From Akkermansiaceae bacterium (GTDB lineage: Bacteria > Verrucomicrobiota > Verrucomicrobiia > Verrucomicrobiales > Akkermansiaceae), in the NCBI GenBank assembly GCA_013041925.1, contig JABDRB010000002.1, positions 1-64,000 on the forward strand: a DNA stretch of 64,000 nucleotides, written 5' to 3'. A program made the translations under genes and the position numbers. Below the pieces are notes generated by a model. That model had not been told where the DNA came from. It did no database searches and saw only the letters and a program-made list of their open reading frames with translations. Within the stretch, counting starts at the first letter, position 1, and every line of letters starts with the position of its first letter. Of this stretch, positions 35,612 through 46,111 are shown piece by piece.

Positions 35612-36178
35612 ATGGCCATTATCAAAATTAAACGCCCCAAGCTCACCCTTGCAGACAAGCTTTATCTTCCTGCCGTGATCAAGGGGTTGTTCATCACCTT
35701 TAAGCACGCCATCCGAGCGATACGGGGGAAAACCCACGGTGCAGAACAATTCAACTCGTCCGGCCTTGGGGTGACTATGCAGTATCCTGAAACCAAATGG
35801 GACGATCAACTTCCCGATTACTACCGGGGCGTCCCCGCCCTCGTCACCGACGAACAGGAGCGCGAGCGCTGCGTCTCCTGCCAGCTCTGCGAATTCATCT
35901 GCCCGCCCAAGGCCATCACCATCATCCCCGGCGAAATCGAGTCCGACGACCCGTGGGCGAAAGTCGAAAAACGCCCGAAAGAGTTTGAGATCGATATGAC
36001 CCGCTGCATCTACTGCGGTATGTGCGAAGAAGTCTGCCCCGAGCAAGCCATCTACCTCCGAGACGACTATGCCATGACTGGCCTCAGCCGCGCTGAAATG
36101 GTCAACGACAAAAAACGCCTCTACGAAATTGGCGGTGTCCGCACGGGCCTCGTTAATAAATGGAATGAGATAAAATAA
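35612..36178 (+). CDS. nuoI: NADH-quinone oxidoreductase subunit I
   Basis: A protein of 188 residues carrying two [4Fe-4S] clusters of the ferredoxin type, CVSCQLCEFICPP and CIYCGMCEEVCPE. It passes electrons from NuoG towards the quinone. It is 35 bp downstream of nuoH and 45 bp upstream of nuoJ. The nuoJ leader is strongly pyrimidine-rich. Confidence 0.96.
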   Translation: MAIIKIKRPKLTLADKLYLPAVIKGLFITFKHAIRAIRGKTHGAEQFNSSGLGVTMQYPETKWDDQLPDYYRGVPALVTDEQERERCVSCQLCEFICPPKAITIIPGEIESDDPWAKVEKRPKEFEIDMTRCIYCGMCEEVCPEQAIYLRDDYAMTGLSRAEMVNDKKRLYEIGGVRTGLVNKWNEIK

Positions 36179-36223
36179 TCTTTAACCACTCCCTATTTCC
36201 AACTTCCTACTCCCCATTTCCTA

Positions 36224-36862
36224 ATGATGCCATCGCCTCTCTTCTATCTCCTCGCCGCGCTGATGTTCACTGGCGGCCTCATGGTTGTGTTTATGCGCAA
36301 CCCAGTTTCCAGTGCCCTCTCGATGGTGCTGAGTTTCATTGGACTCGCCGGCCTCTTTGTCGGGCTTAATGCCTACTTCATCGGCATCCTTCAGATCCTC
36401 ATCTACGCTGGGGCCATCATGGTGCTCTTTATCTTTATCATCATGCTACTCGACCTTAAAAAGGAGGATGAACACCCGCGACGAGGAGCCGCCATGGCGG
36501 CAGGCATCATCATCCCCGTCGTGCTACTCATCCAGCTTGCCGGCGTGCTTGCCACCGAACAAGACTCCCCGAAGGTGCCCGAGCTGATGCTGCAAGAACA
36601 GGCCGCCGAGTATGACAAGGAAACGATCATCCACAAGCGTCTCGCAGACAACCGCCTTCCAGACGTCCACTTAACGGGCCGCAAGATATTCACGGAGTTT
36701 AATTTCCCACTCCAGATCATCGCGGTGCTGCTTTTGGTCGCCACCGTTGGCTGTGTCGCCCTCTCCAAAAAACAGACCAAAACCGTCGTCAAAAAACTTC
36801 CCGCCCAGCGCATCCCAACCATAGCCTCGGCACCTGACCTCACCTCTAAGAAAAACGACTAA
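36224..36862 (+). CDS. nuoJ: NADH-quinone oxidoreductase subunit J
   Basis: A protein of 212 residues with five membrane helices. The most conserved part is [20 protein letters not shown]. The C-terminal tail is longer and charged. It is a small membrane subunit of the proton path. The leader before the ATG is CT-rich and has no Shine-Dalgarno sequence. Confidence 0.95.
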   Translation: MMPSPLFYLLAALMFTGGLMVVFMRNPVSSALSMVLSFIGLAGLFVGLNAYFIGILQILIYAGAIMVLFIFIIMLLDLKKEDEHPRRGAAMAAGIIIPVVLLIQLAGVLATEQDSPKVPELMLQEQAAEYDKETIIHKRLADNRLPDVHLTGRKIFTEFNFPLQIIAVLLLVATVGCVALSKKQTKTVVKKLPAQRIPTIASAPDLTSKKND

Positions 36863-36875
36863 GACCCACGATTCA

Positions 36876-37196
36876 ATGACTCCGACACTCAACGAATACC
36901 TCTTTATCTCCGGTCTACTTTTTGCCATCGGTCTCGGTGGCGTCATCATCCGGCGCAACATCATTGTCATCTTTATGTGCCTTGAGATGATGCTGGCTGC
37001 GGCCTCCCTGACGCTCGTCGCATTTTCCCGATTCAACACTGTGGATGGCTTACCCGACTACGACGGCCAGGTGGTTGTCTTTTTCATCATCACGGTTGCT
37101 GCAGCGGAAGTTGCCGTTGGCCTCGCCATCATCGTCTCCCTGTATCGTGCAAGGCAAACCATTAACACCGATGAACTCACCTCGCTGAAGGGGTAA
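36876..37196 (+). CDS. nuoK: NADH-quinone oxidoreductase subunit K
   Basis: A protein of 106 residues with three membrane helices, Mrp-like, with the key glutamates in [12 protein letters not shown] and [11 protein letters not shown]. Typical length. It starts 13 bp after nuoJ. Confidence 0.96.
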   Translation: MTPTLNEYLFISGLLFAIGLGGVIIRRNIIVIFMCLEMMLAAASLTLVAFSRFNTVDGLPDYDGQVVVFFIITVAAAEVAVGLAIIVSLYRARQTINTDELTSLKG

Positions 37197-37240
37197 GTTT
37201 TACGTCCCGCTTAATCACAACAAGCTCACACCTTTCTCAA

Positions 37241-39064
37241 ATGGAAACTCTTCCCTGGTTCTTACTTCTCCTGCCACTCGCGAGCGCCGTAATCATTCAA
37301 CTTGCTCTCAAGTATAGTGCAACGGCGTCATCGATGCTCTCAACCCTTTCGGTGGTCGTCACTTTTATCATTTCCTGTTTCCTCATTGGTTCGACCGCTG
37401 AGGGCTACCAGCCATGGATCAGCATCGGTGGACTTGATCTAGGCATTGGCTACAAACTCGACCAGCTCGCCACGGGCATGATGATCGTGGTCACAGGCAT
37501 CGGCATGCTGGTGCATCTTTTCTCGCTGGGTTATATGAAGGACGACAAAGCCAAGGCACGTTACTTTGCTGGGCTTTCACTCTTTATGTTTTCGATGACG
37601 GGGATCGTGCTGGCCTCGAACTTCATCATGATGTTCATTTTCTGGGAGTTGGTGGGTTTAAGCTCTTACCTACTCATCGGCCACTGGTATCAGAAAAACT
37701 CTGCCGCCGATGCTGCTAAAAAAGCCTTTCTCACAAACCGCATCGGCGACTTTGGGATGATGATTGGCATCCTGATGCTCTGGGGCGTGATGGGCACGGT
37801 TGTTTTTGCTGATATGAATGTAGGCCATTTCTCTGGCCTCTGCACCTGCCTGACAGGTGCGATCATCCTGCTTATCTTCTGCGGTGCCGTTGGCAAATCC
37901 GCGCAACTCCCACTTCATGTCTGGCTCCCTGATGCCATGGAAGGCCCAACACCCGTCTCAGCCCTGATCCACGCGGCCACGATGGTTGCCGCAGGTGTCT
38001 ATATGATGGCACGCGTTTTCTTATCGCTGGGAATTACCCCCGAAAACATGGAGATCATCGGTAACGCCCCAGATGTCATCGCTTGGGTGGGTGGTATCAC
38101 GTCACTGGTCGCCGCACTGATGGCGACCCAGCAGGACGACATCAAAAAGATCCTCGCCTACTCGACCCTTTCACAGCTGGGATATATGGTGATGGCGGTC
38201 GGGCTGATTGCCCCGGAAGCGGGGATGTTCCACCTCTATACTCACGCTTGGTTCAAAGGTCTACTCTTCCTCGGATCAGGCGCCGTCATCTTCTCCTGCC
38301 ATCACGAACAGAACATCTGGAAAATGGGTGGGCTTTTCAAAAAGATGCCGATCACTTCAATCACCTTCCTGATCGGAACCGCAGCTCTCACCGCCGTCCC
38401 CTTTACCTCTGGGTTCTATTCCAAGGAAGGGATCCTTCACGCCGCCGAGCATGCCCATAACCAGCCGCTCTTCTGGCTCGCAGTGTGTGTGGCCGCCCTC
38501 ACCACCTTCTACATGTTCCGTCTCTTCTTTGTCGCCTTCCTTGGCCAGGCCCGCGATCATGGTGCTGAAAAAGCGAAGGAAGTTCCTCTCATCATGTGGC
38601 TCCCCCTTGCCGCCCTTGCGGTGATGGCCTTTGTCTCACCATGGCTATCGCAATCGATCCTTCCGATCGCACAATCATGGGATCTCAACCTGCATGTGAT
38701 GCCGCCCATGAATACTGCCTTTTTTGCCTCCATCGGCGCATTTACCGTGGGTATTGCCGCCGCCTTCGTCCTCTACTTCGGCAAGGACAAGGATCCCGTC
38801 AACATCCCCCTGTTTCGCAACAAATTCTACTGCGATGAATTTTACGCCCGCCTGATCAAGTATTTCCAAGATGCCCTCGCCGCCATCATCCACTTCTTCG
38901 ACGAGTTCCTCATCGCTGGCATGATCGTCGGCGGACTCAGCCGATCTGCCACCGGCATTGGCAATATGTTCCGACGCTACGCACAATCGGGCAACCTCAA
39001 TAGCTACAGCTTCCTCATGGCGGCAGGTGTGCTTCTTGTCATTTATTTTACCGTTTTTTATTAG
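37241..39064 (+). CDS. nuoL: NADH-quinone oxidoreductase subunit L
   Basis: A protein of 607 residues, an antiporter-like proton-pumping subunit. Signature segments are LVGLSSYLLIGHWYQKNSA, PLHVWLPDAMEGPTPVSALI and the C-terminal long helix and anchor. It contains about fifteen membrane segments. Motifs of the proton channel (Glu in FWELVGLSS, Lys in KKAF) are kept. Confidence 0.97.
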   Translation: METLPWFLLLLPLASAVIIQLALKYSATASSMLSTLSVVVTFIISCFLIGSTAEGYQPWISIGGLDLGIGYKLDQLATGMMIVVTGIGMLVHLFSLGYMKDDKAKARYFAGLSLFMFSMTGIVLASNFIMMFIFWELVGLSSYLLIGHWYQKNSAADAAKKAFLTNRIGDFGMMIGILMLWGVMGTVVFADMNVGHFSGLCTCLTGAIILLIFCGAVGKSAQLPLHVWLPDAMEGPTPVSALIHAATMVAAGVYMMARVFLSLGITPENMEIIGNAPDVIAWVGGITSLVAALMATQQDDIKKILAYSTLSQLGYMVMAVGLIAPEAGMFHLYTHAWFKGLLFLGSGAVIFSCHHEQNIWKMGGLFKKMPITSITFLIGTAALTAVPFTSGFYSKEGILHAAEHAHNQPLFWLAVCVAALTTFYMFRLFFVAFLGQARDHGAEKAKEVPLIMWLPLAALAVMAFVSPWLSQSILPIAQSWDLNLHVMPPMNTAFFASIGAFTVGIAAAFVLYFGKDKDPVNIPLFRNKFYCDEFYARLIKYFQDALAAIIHFFDEFLIAGMIVGGLSRSATGIGNMFRRYAQSGNLNSYSFLMAAGVLLVIYFTVFY

Positions 39065-39148
39065 TAGCGAGCCGTTAGCAAACCTCTGTATCTCTGTCAC
39101 ACCGAAGCAATCTCTCCCAGCCTCCTCTCTACCCACTCCTCAAATAAC

Positions 39149-40555
39149 ATGTTATTTGCCCTCATTATCATCCCACTCCTTGCCGCTGTTGCCATTCTGT
39201 TTGGTTCACCTGCGCGTCTGACTGCACTTGGTGCGTCCCTTACTAATATCCTTCTAGCCGCTGCGGCAGTGGCATTCCCAGTGGACGTCAGCCTGCCCAT
39301 ACTCACTGACCTCGGTATCCACATCTCATTAGGTCTCGAAGGCATGAATTCTATCATGTTGATCCTCAGTGTCATTGTCACCCTGACCGCGATTTACAGT
39401 GGCAATTGCCCTGAAGGACGGGAAAAACTGTGGTTTTCTAGTATTCTCTTTATCTCAACGGGTGCCATTGGCGCGTTTCTCTCCACCGATATCTTTTTCT
39501 TCTACGCCTTCCATGAACTCGCCCTGATCCCAACCTTCCTCATGATCGGCATCCTTGGTCGAGGCGACCGCAAGGAGGCGGCTTGGAAAATCACCATCTA
39601 CCTCGCATTGGGATCCATCGTCCTGCTTGCCGGTCTGCTTCTTGCCACGGCGCATCTCGATAGCTTTGCCTTCTCTGACCTAAAAGCCATCCCCGCCGAG
39701 CACCAGAATCATGTCGCCCTGCTGTTGATCATAGGATTCGGCACACTGGTTTCACTTTTCCCTTTTCACTCATGGGCCGCACCCGCCTACGCAAGTGCTC
39801 CAGTCCCGGTTGCCATGCTCCATGCCGGGGTGCTCAAAAAATTTGGTCTCTATGGGTTACTTCGTATCGGCATGGTGGTTGCACCCGAGGGCATGGCCTA
39901 CTGGCTACCATGGATTTGTGTCCTTCTGCTCGGTAACATCATCTGGGTCGGCTTGGTAACACTCAACCAAAAACGTCTCGACCTCATGCTCGGCAACTCC
40001 TCGGTGATGCACATGGGATACATCTTTCTCGCCATTGCAGCGCTGTCAGCCAATCCCGATAACTCCATCGCGCAACCTGGGGCGATTCTTCTAATGTTCG
40101 CCCACGGCATCTCGATCGCCCTCTTGTTTTCACTAACCTCGGTCATTGAAAGAAAAACAGGAACGCTCGAAATCGCTCGACTCGGTGGACTTGCCAAGAC
40201 GGCGCCCGCTCTCGCATTTCTCTTTGGGCTCGCGGGGATGGCATCCATTGGCCTCCCTGGGCTGGCTAACTTTGCGGGTGAAGTCATGGTGTTTTTTGCG
40301 GGCTTTGCCGATTGGTCACCGGCCGACGGCATGGGTTGGGTGCAGGTGACGACGATCATTGCCCTCTGGGGTGTCGTCCTCAGTGCCGTTTACATGCTCC
40401 GCGCCTTCCGCAACACATTTCAGGGGCCGCTGGTCACATCCACGCAGTATGCAAAGGATATTCATCTCGACGAAAAGGTCCCCGCCTACATCCTTGCCGG
40501 CACTTTGCTCATCATTGGGATTTATCCGAACCTGCTGCTCAATTTACTCAAGTAA
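39149..40555 (+). CDS. nuoM: NADH-quinone oxidoreductase subunit M
   Basis: A protein of 468 residues, the second antiporter-like subunit. Typical pieces are FFYAFHELALIPTFLMIG, HSWAAPAYASAPVPVAML and GLAGMASIGLPGLANFAGE. Proton pumping through the membrane arm. The 84-bp gap upstream is pyrimidine-rich. Confidence 0.97.
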   Translation: MLFALIIIPLLAAVAILFGSPARLTALGASLTNILLAAAAVAFPVDVSLPILTDLGIHISLGLEGMNSIMLILSVIVTLTAIYSGNCPEGREKLWFSSILFISTGAIGAFLSTDIFFFYAFHELALIPTFLMIGILGRGDRKEAAWKITIYLALGSIVLLAGLLLATAHLDSFAFSDLKAIPAEHQNHVALLLIIGFGTLVSLFPFHSWAAPAYASAPVPVAMLHAGVLKKFGLYGLLRIGMVVAPEGMAYWLPWICVLLLGNIIWVGLVTLNQKRLDLMLGNSSVMHMGYIFLAIAALSANPDNSIAQPGAILLMFAHGISIALLFSLTSVIERKTGTLEIARLGGLAKTAPALAFLFGLAGMASIGLPGLANFAGEVMVFFAGFADWSPADGMGWVQVTTIIALWGVVLSAVYMLRAFRNTFQGPLVTSTQYAKDIHLDEKVPAYILAGTLLIIGIYPNLLLNLLK

Positions 40556-40625
40556 ATCACCACGGAAGCCACGCATACACGGAAATCACTTTTAATTCTT
40601 TTGTTCACTCTGTCCTAAAAAAATC

Positions 40626-42056
40626 ATGTCACCACATCTCCTCGAATTTATCACCGTCGGCTTTGGTCTCATCCTCCTGATGGTTGAGGCGTTCAGCAAC
40701 GGCCACCGATCACGGATCGGACTCATCGCAGCAGCTGGACTCACCGTCATCCTCAGCATGCTTTTCTGCCCAACCCCCGAAGGCTACGAGGTGCCCACAT
40801 GGATGTCGCGATTTTACGGCTACGATTCGCTCGCCCGATTCTACAAAATCATTGCCCTCGTCAGCACCATCCTCGTGCTCCTGATGGCCATCGATTTCCG
40901 CAAGGTCCTCTCACAATACACGTCCGGCGACGATTCAGAATCGGGCACTGGAGAGTTCTATTGCCTGCCTATTTTTGCCTGCGCTGGACTGATGTGGATG
41001 GCATCGGCAACCGATCTTGTTTCCATCTTCGTTGCCCTTGAGCTCGTCACGATCACCTTTTACGTGATGGTCGCCTACATGCGCCGCAATGTCGGTTCAT
41101 TGGAAGCGGGTGTTAAATACTTGATCCTCGGGGCACTTTCCACGGGTTTCCTCGTTTACGGTATCGCTTGGCTCTACGGCACGCTGGGGTCCACCCACCT
41201 AGAGGCCATCACAGCGGCCGTTCACAAGGGGGATTTTAACCCCACATTCTTACTCTTCGGGGTTTCCCTGATCCTCATTGCACTCGGCTTTAAGGTGGGC
41301 GCAGCACCCATGCAACTCTGGATCCCCGACGTCTACCAAGGAGCACCCACACCCATCACCGCCTACCTCTCCGTCGCCTCCAAAGCTGCAGGATTCGTCG
41401 TACTTATGCACATCATCGGCCCCTTCCTCGATGCCGAAGCCACCCGTGGTCCCGTCGTTTTCATCCTCCTAATCATGGCGGGCGCCACCCTTGTTTACGG
41501 TAACCTTGCTGCTATCAGCCAAAGTAATTTCAAACGACTACTCGCCTATTCATCCATCGCCCACGCCGGCTTCCTTCTCATCGGCGTGGCCACCAGCGAT
41601 TTCACCTCCGTCTCGTTCTACCTTGCCACTTACCTGCTGATGACGTTCGCCTCATTCTTCGTGCTCGCCTTAGTCCGCAGCCATGAGGGAAGCGATGAAA
41701 TCGACGCTTTCGATGGTCTTGGCAAACGCAACCCAGCCGTCGCCTTCGCACTCACCATTTGCATGTCAGCCTTAGCTGGCATCCCACTGACCGCCGGATT
41801 CTGGGGGAAGTTCTTCATCTTCAAATCCGCCATCACGCATAACGTCAGCTGGTGGCTAATCGCCATCGCCTTTGTCAGCGTAGCCGCCGGATTCTACTAC
41901 TACCTTAAAGTCGTCAAGGCCATGTATTGGAACGCGCCACGTCGCGAAAATGCCATCGTGGTCCCAGTAACAACCCAAGCAGTGTTGATTGTTCTCACCA
42001 TCGCCATCCTCGTCTTGGGAATCTATCCTCAGCCGATCCTTGACCTCCTGAAGTAA
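40626..42056 (+). CDS. nuoN: NADH-quinone oxidoreductase subunit N
   Basis: A protein of 476 residues, the third antiporter-like subunit. Typical segments are FVALELVTITFYVMVAYMRRN, LWIPDVYQGAPTPITAYLS and GIPLTAGFWGKFFIFKSA. It is the last gene of the complex I cluster here. Confidence 0.97.
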   Translation: MSPHLLEFITVGFGLILLMVEAFSNGHRSRIGLIAAAGLTVILSMLFCPTPEGYEVPTWMSRFYGYDSLARFYKIIALVSTILVLLMAIDFRKVLSQYTSGDDSESGTGEFYCLPIFACAGLMWMASATDLVSIFVALELVTITFYVMVAYMRRNVGSLEAGVKYLILGALSTGFLVYGIAWLYGTLGSTHLEAITAAVHKGDFNPTFLLFGVSLILIALGFKVGAAPMQLWIPDVYQGAPTPITAYLSVASKAAGFVVLMHIIGPFLDAEATRGPVVFILLIMAGATLVYGNLAAISQSNFKRLLAYSSIAHAGFLLIGVATSDFTSVSFYLATYLLMTFASFFVLALVRSHEGSDEIDAFDGLGKRNPAVAFALTICMSALAGIPLTAGFWGKFFIFKSAITHNVSWWLIAIAFVSVAAGFYYYLKVVKAMYWNAPRRENAIVVPVTTQAVLIVLTIAILVLGIYPQPILDLLK

Positions 42057-42133
42057 CACAAAACGCGCTGGGACCTCCGCCCCCCCTATGTTGGAAGCTT
42101 GCCCTGCTTTGCTAGGTATTGTAAGGTCAGAGC

Positions 42134-42304
42134 ATGACTCAAATCATCCTCCTATCCTTAGTCACTGGCTTCATCGTCGGTCTTCTATTCACGGGTCTCA
42201 AGATGCCGCTCCCTGCCCCCAATGCCCTCGCAGGAGTCATGGGGATCGTAGGAATCTACCTCGGACACATCGCCTGGCCTCACCTCATCAAACTCTTTTC
42301 GTAA
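42134..42304 (+). CDS. XapX-like small membrane protein
   Basis: 56 residues, too short for usual gene calls. The sequence starts [18 protein letters not shown] and continues with the XapX-type [19 protein letters not shown], giving two membrane segments. Small XapX/DUF1427 proteins occur next to nucleoside catabolism genes. Here it ends one base before the deoA start, so the two are coupled. A role in nucleoside or proton exchange at the membrane is possible but unproven. Confidence 0.75.
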   Translation: MTQIILLSLVTGFIVGLLFTGLKMPLPAPNALAGVMGIVGIYLGHIAWPHLIKLFS

Positions 42305-42305
42305 A

Positions 42306-43628
42306 ATGTTTCCTCAGGAAATCATTCGCCGAAAACGTGATGGAATCCGACTGAGCGATGACGAACTTCGCTTTTTTGCCCATGGCATCGCCGATGAATC
42401 GATCAGCGAAGGACAGATTGCCGCCTTTGCCATGGCTGTCTTTTTCCAAGGGATGACAACGGCAGAAGCCACCGCCTTAACTCTCGCTATGCGCGACACC
42501 GGAGACGTGCTCCGCTGGGATAACGAGAACCTCCCAGGGCCTATCATTGATAAACATTCGACGGGTGGTGTCGGCGACGGCGTTTCGCTCATCCTCGGTC
42601 CACTGATCGCGGCATGTGGCGGTTATGTTCCCATGATCTCTGGGCGAGGACTCGGCCACACCGGCGGCACTCTCGATAAACTCGATGCCATTCCCGGCTA
42701 TGACTCGACGCCAGACACCGCTCGATTCCGCAAAACCGTTCGTGAATGTGGCATCGCCATCATCGGACAAACAGGCAAGCTTGCACCAGCCGATCAACGT
42801 TTCTACGCCACGCGCGATGTCACGGCAACCGTCGAATCCATCCCACTGATCACGGCATCCATCTTATCTAAAAAGTTGGCCGCAGGGCTCGACTGCCTCG
42901 TGATGGATGTCAAGACTGGGTCAGGAGCGTTTATGCCTACCCATGATGCATCACGCGATCTCGCCGTCAGCATCACGGAGGTCGCCAACCAAGCCGGCGT
43001 CAAAACCAGCGCCCTCGTCACGGACATGAACCAATGCCTCGGCTTCAATGCCGGCAATTCCCTTGAAGTTCGCGAGGCCATCGAATTCCTTACGGGAAAT
43101 CGCCAAGGGAAACGAATCAAGGAGGTCACCTTCGCGCTCTGCGCTGAACTTCTGACGCTGGCCAACCTTGCAGACGACAAACTCACTGCCGAAACCATGC
43201 TCGACGACGCATTGGATAGTGGCAGAGCAGCAGAAGCATTCGGAAAAATGGTTTACCACTTAGGCGGCCCCGCTGACATGCTGGAACATTACGATGCACA
43301 CCTCTCCCATGCTCCCGTGGCGCGTCCCATTTTTTCTCATTCAGAGGGCTACGTAACGTCCATCAACACACGAATGTTAGGACTTAGCGTCGCGCAACTC
43401 GGTGGTGGCCGGACACGCTCCGAGGATTCAATCGATCCCTCTGTTGGTCTCGAAAATGTCATCTCCTTAGGATCCACCAGCGATCAAGCTTTGGCCGTTA
43501 TTCATGCCCAGTGCGATGACGATTGGAAAAAAGCCGCGGACACGATAAAAGCCGCCGTCCACTTCGGCCCGTCCCCCATTTCGCCCCCACCTGTCGTCTA
43601 TGAAGCCATTCACCCCAAGCTTCGGTAA
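42306..43628 (+). CDS. deoA: Thymidine (pyrimidine nucleoside) phosphorylase
   Basis: A protein of 440 residues, the E. coli DeoA length. The signature is [15 protein letters not shown], with [19 protein letters not shown] and [12 protein letters not shown]. It splits thymidine to thymine and deoxyribose-1-phosphate. The latter is the substrate of DeoB, encoded next. Confidence 0.96.
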   Translation: MFPQEIIRRKRDGIRLSDDELRFFAHGIADESISEGQIAAFAMAVFFQGMTTAEATALTLAMRDTGDVLRWDNENLPGPIIDKHSTGGVGDGVSLILGPLIAACGGYVPMISGRGLGHTGGTLDKLDAIPGYDSTPDTARFRKTVRECGIAIIGQTGKLAPADQRFYATRDVTATVESIPLITASILSKKLAAGLDCLVMDVKTGSGAFMPTHDASRDLAVSITEVANQAGVKTSALVTDMNQCLGFNAGNSLEVREAIEFLTGNRQGKRIKEVTFALCAELLTLANLADDKLTAETMLDDALDSGRAAEAFGKMVYHLGGPADMLEHYDAHLSHAPVARPIFSHSEGYVTSINTRMLGLSVAQLGGGRTRSEDSIDPSVGLENVISLGSTSDQALAVIHAQCDDDWKKAADTIKAAVHFGPSPISPPPVVYEAIHPKLR

Positions 43629-43647
43629 AAACCTCTGACTCTCCGTC

Positions 43648-44877
43648 ATGCACACCGATCGCGTCATCTTGTTAGTTTTGGACTCCCTAGGGATTGGAGC
43701 CTCTGAAGACGCCAGTCACTTTGGAGATTCGGGCGCTGACACGCTCGGCCATATTGCCGAAACGTTGGCTCCAAACAGAGCGTTGCATCTCCCGCACATG
43801 AGCCAACTAGGGCTAATGCATGCCTACCGCACCAGCACCGGAAAGTTTCCAGCCTCCATGAGCCCGCCCGACTCATTGATCGGTTCCTACGCCTGCGCCA
43901 AGGAGATCTCTTCAGGCAAAGACACGCCCAGCGGTCACTGGGAAATGGCGGGTGTCCCCGCACTCTGGGACTGGGGGTATTTTCATAACAAGGAGAATGC
44001 CTTCCCGCAGGATCTGCTCGATAAAATCATCCGTCGCTCAGGCATTGCAGGATCACTGGGTAATTGCCACGCCTCTGGAACCGAAATCATCGGCCGGCTC
44101 GGCGAGCAACACCTCATCACAGGTCATCCCATTTTCTACACCTCCGCCGACAGCGTGTTTCAAATTGCCTGCCATGAGGAGTCCTTCGGACTGGAAAACC
44201 TCTACCACCTTTGCGAACTCTGCCGCGAAATACTCACCCCCTACAACATCGGTCGAGTCATCGCCCGACCGTTCACAGGATCCAACTCGAAAGATTTCCA
44301 ACGCACAGGAAACCGGCACGACTACGCCATCGCCCCGCCCAAGCCCACCGTTCTTAAAAAACTCACCGACGCCGGCGGCACCGTCATCGCTGTCGGCAAA
44401 ATTGGCGACATCTTCGCCCACGACGGCACCAGTGAGGAGATCCGAGCGTCAGGCCACCCAGCCCTCTGGAAAGAAACTCTCGCCGCGATGGACCGAGCAC
44501 CCGCACGGAGTATTATCATGACGAACTTTGTCGACTTCGACGCCGTGTATGGGCACCGCCGCGACCCGATCGGATACGGCCGGGCCTTGGAGGAATTTGA
44601 TGGTCAACTCCCTCAACTTTTTGCATCAATGCGCTCCAGCGACCTCCTCATCCTTACCGCGGACCACGGTAACGACCCGACATGGAAAGGGACCGATCAC
44701 ACCCGCGAGCATGTGCCGATTTTAATCTACCAAAAAAACATGACGCCCACTCACCTTGGATTCCGCGATACCTTTGCAGACATCGGTCAGACAATCGCCC
44801 AACTCTTTCATCTCGCACCGTTCGAACACGGCACCGCATTGGAACTTTCAACTCAACACGATCAACTCCACCCATGA
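43648..44877 (+). CDS. deoB: Phosphopentomutase
   Basis: A protein of 409 residues, usual length. It converts (deoxy)ribose-1-phosphate to the 5-phosphate. Metal-binding and catalytic segments are [25 protein letters not shown] (phosphorylated Thr) and [20 protein letters not shown]. Its stop overlaps the deoD start (ATGA). Confidence 0.96.
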   Translation: MHTDRVILLVLDSLGIGASEDASHFGDSGADTLGHIAETLAPNRALHLPHMSQLGLMHAYRTSTGKFPASMSPPDSLIGSYACAKEISSGKDTPSGHWEMAGVPALWDWGYFHNKENAFPQDLLDKIIRRSGIAGSLGNCHASGTEIIGRLGEQHLITGHPIFYTSADSVFQIACHEESFGLENLYHLCELCREILTPYNIGRVIARPFTGSNSKDFQRTGNRHDYAIAPPKPTVLKKLTDAGGTVIAVGKIGDIFAHDGTSEEIRASGHPALWKETLAAMDRAPARSIIMTNFVDFDAVYGHRRDPIGYGRALEEFDGQLPQLFASMRSSDLLILTADHGNDPTWKGTDHTREHVPILIYQKNMTPTHLGFRDTFADIGQTIAQLFHLAPFEHGTALELSTQHDQLHP

Positions 44878-45602
44878 CACCACATCTCGAAGCTCCCGCT
44901 GGATCATTTGCTCCGACCTGCCTCCTTCCTGGCGACCCATTACGCGCTCAATACATTGCCGAGACGTTTCTCACCGACGTCAAAAAAATCAACAACGTGC
45001 GCAACATGCTCGCCTTTACCGGAAACTATTTGGGCACCCCGGTATCCGTCATGGGAAGTGGCATGGGGATCCCCTCGATCTCGATTTACGCCAAAGAACT
45101 CATCACCGAATATGGAGTGAAAAATCTCATCCGCGTAGGCAGCTGTGGCGCGGTCAGCCCCGATGTTCAAATCCGCGACATCATCATCGGCATGGGAGCC
45201 AGCACCGATTCCGCCGTCAATCGGCAACGTTTTCAAGGTTACGACTACGCCGCGATCGCAAGCTATTCAATCCTCAAATGCCTGAACCAAGCAGCCGACA
45301 CGCTTAACTTACCCGTCACCAATGGGAATCTCTTTTCTGCCGACCTCTTCTACACACCCAACCCGTCGATGTTTGATACCATGGAAAAGATGCATATTCT
45401 CGGAGTCGAAATGGAAGCGGCGGGACTCTACGGAATCGCCACCGAATATGGCGCCCATGCCGCAGCCATCTGCACCGTTTCCGACCATATCCGCACAGGG
45501 GAATCCACCACCTCTGACGAACGGCAATCGAGCTTCGAAGATATGATGCGCATCGCACTGAATGCAACCCAACGCATTACCCCGGATCTTCACACCAACT
45601 AA
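44874..45602 (+). CDS. deoD: Purine nucleoside phosphorylase, DeoD type
   Basis: 242 residues from the ATG at 44874; the open frame runs further upstream, inside deoB, but DeoD homology begins here. Motifs are [40 protein letters not shown] and EMEAAGLYG. It phosphorolyses purine nucleosides to the base and ribose-1-phosphate. It is coupled to deoB by ATGA and is followed one base later by cdd. Confidence 0.95.
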   Translation: MTPHLEAPAGSFAPTCLLPGDPLRAQYIAETFLTDVKKINNVRNMLAFTGNYLGTPVSVMGSGMGIPSISIYAKELITEYGVKNLIRVGSCGAVSPDVQIRDIIIGMGASTDSAVNRQRFQGYDYAAIASYSILKCLNQAADTLNLPVTNGNLFSADLFYTPNPSMFDTMEKMHILGVEMEAAGLYGIATEYGAHAAAICTVSDHIRTGESTTSDERQSSFEDMMRIALNATQRITPDLHTN

Positions 45603-45603
45603 T

Positions 45604-45993
45604 ATGGAACCATCCCAACTCACCCAAATCGCAGCCGATGCGCGTGATGCCGCCTACGCACCCTATTCAAAATTTAAAGTCGGCGCCGCCCTGCTCACTG
45701 ACAATGGCGAGGTATTCACCGGTTGCAACATCGAGAATGCTTCTTTCGGCCTCACCATCTGCGCCGAGCGCACAGCGCTTTTCGCTGCGGTGGCGGCTGG
45801 CGTCCGAACATTTTCCGGCATTGCCGTGAGCTCAAGCCATGCGGTCTGCCCCTGTGGAGCCTGCCGCCAGGTCCTCAACGAGTTTAACCCGACCCTTGAT
45901 GTCTACCTCGGGGATGAAACGGGCCAGATGGTCACAAAAACATCACTGGATCGACTCCTGCCAGAAGCATTTGGCCCCGACAACCTGCGATAA
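45604..45993 (+). CDS. cdd: Cytidine deaminase
   Basis: 129 residues from the ATG at 45604. The zinc site is GLTICAERTALFAA plus CPCGACRQVL. YAPYSKFKVGAAL and FTGCNIENAS are also typical. It deaminates cytidine and deoxycytidine. It is the last gene of the salvage operon. Confidence 0.95.
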   Translation: MEPSQLTQIAADARDAAYAPYSKFKVGAALLTDNGEVFTGCNIENASFGLTICAERTALFAAVAAGVRTFSGIAVSSSHAVCPCGACRQVLNEFNPTLDVYLGDETGQMVTKTSLDRLLPEAFGPDNLR

Positions 45994-46111
45994 ACTACGC
46001 ATCTCGGAGAGTATCAGGTCGAAATACGCCGAGAATAAACCGCACGGATCACTATTCCCTTTCCCCTATGCCGAATTTCGCTTATTTCCCGTGCAGCGAA
46101 TTTTTTCATTC

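Noticed and set aside
42088-42354. 88-residue frame after nuoN
   Set aside because: It is the out-of-frame shadow of the XapX-like gene, whose reading (42134-42304) has a clear membrane-protein sequence.
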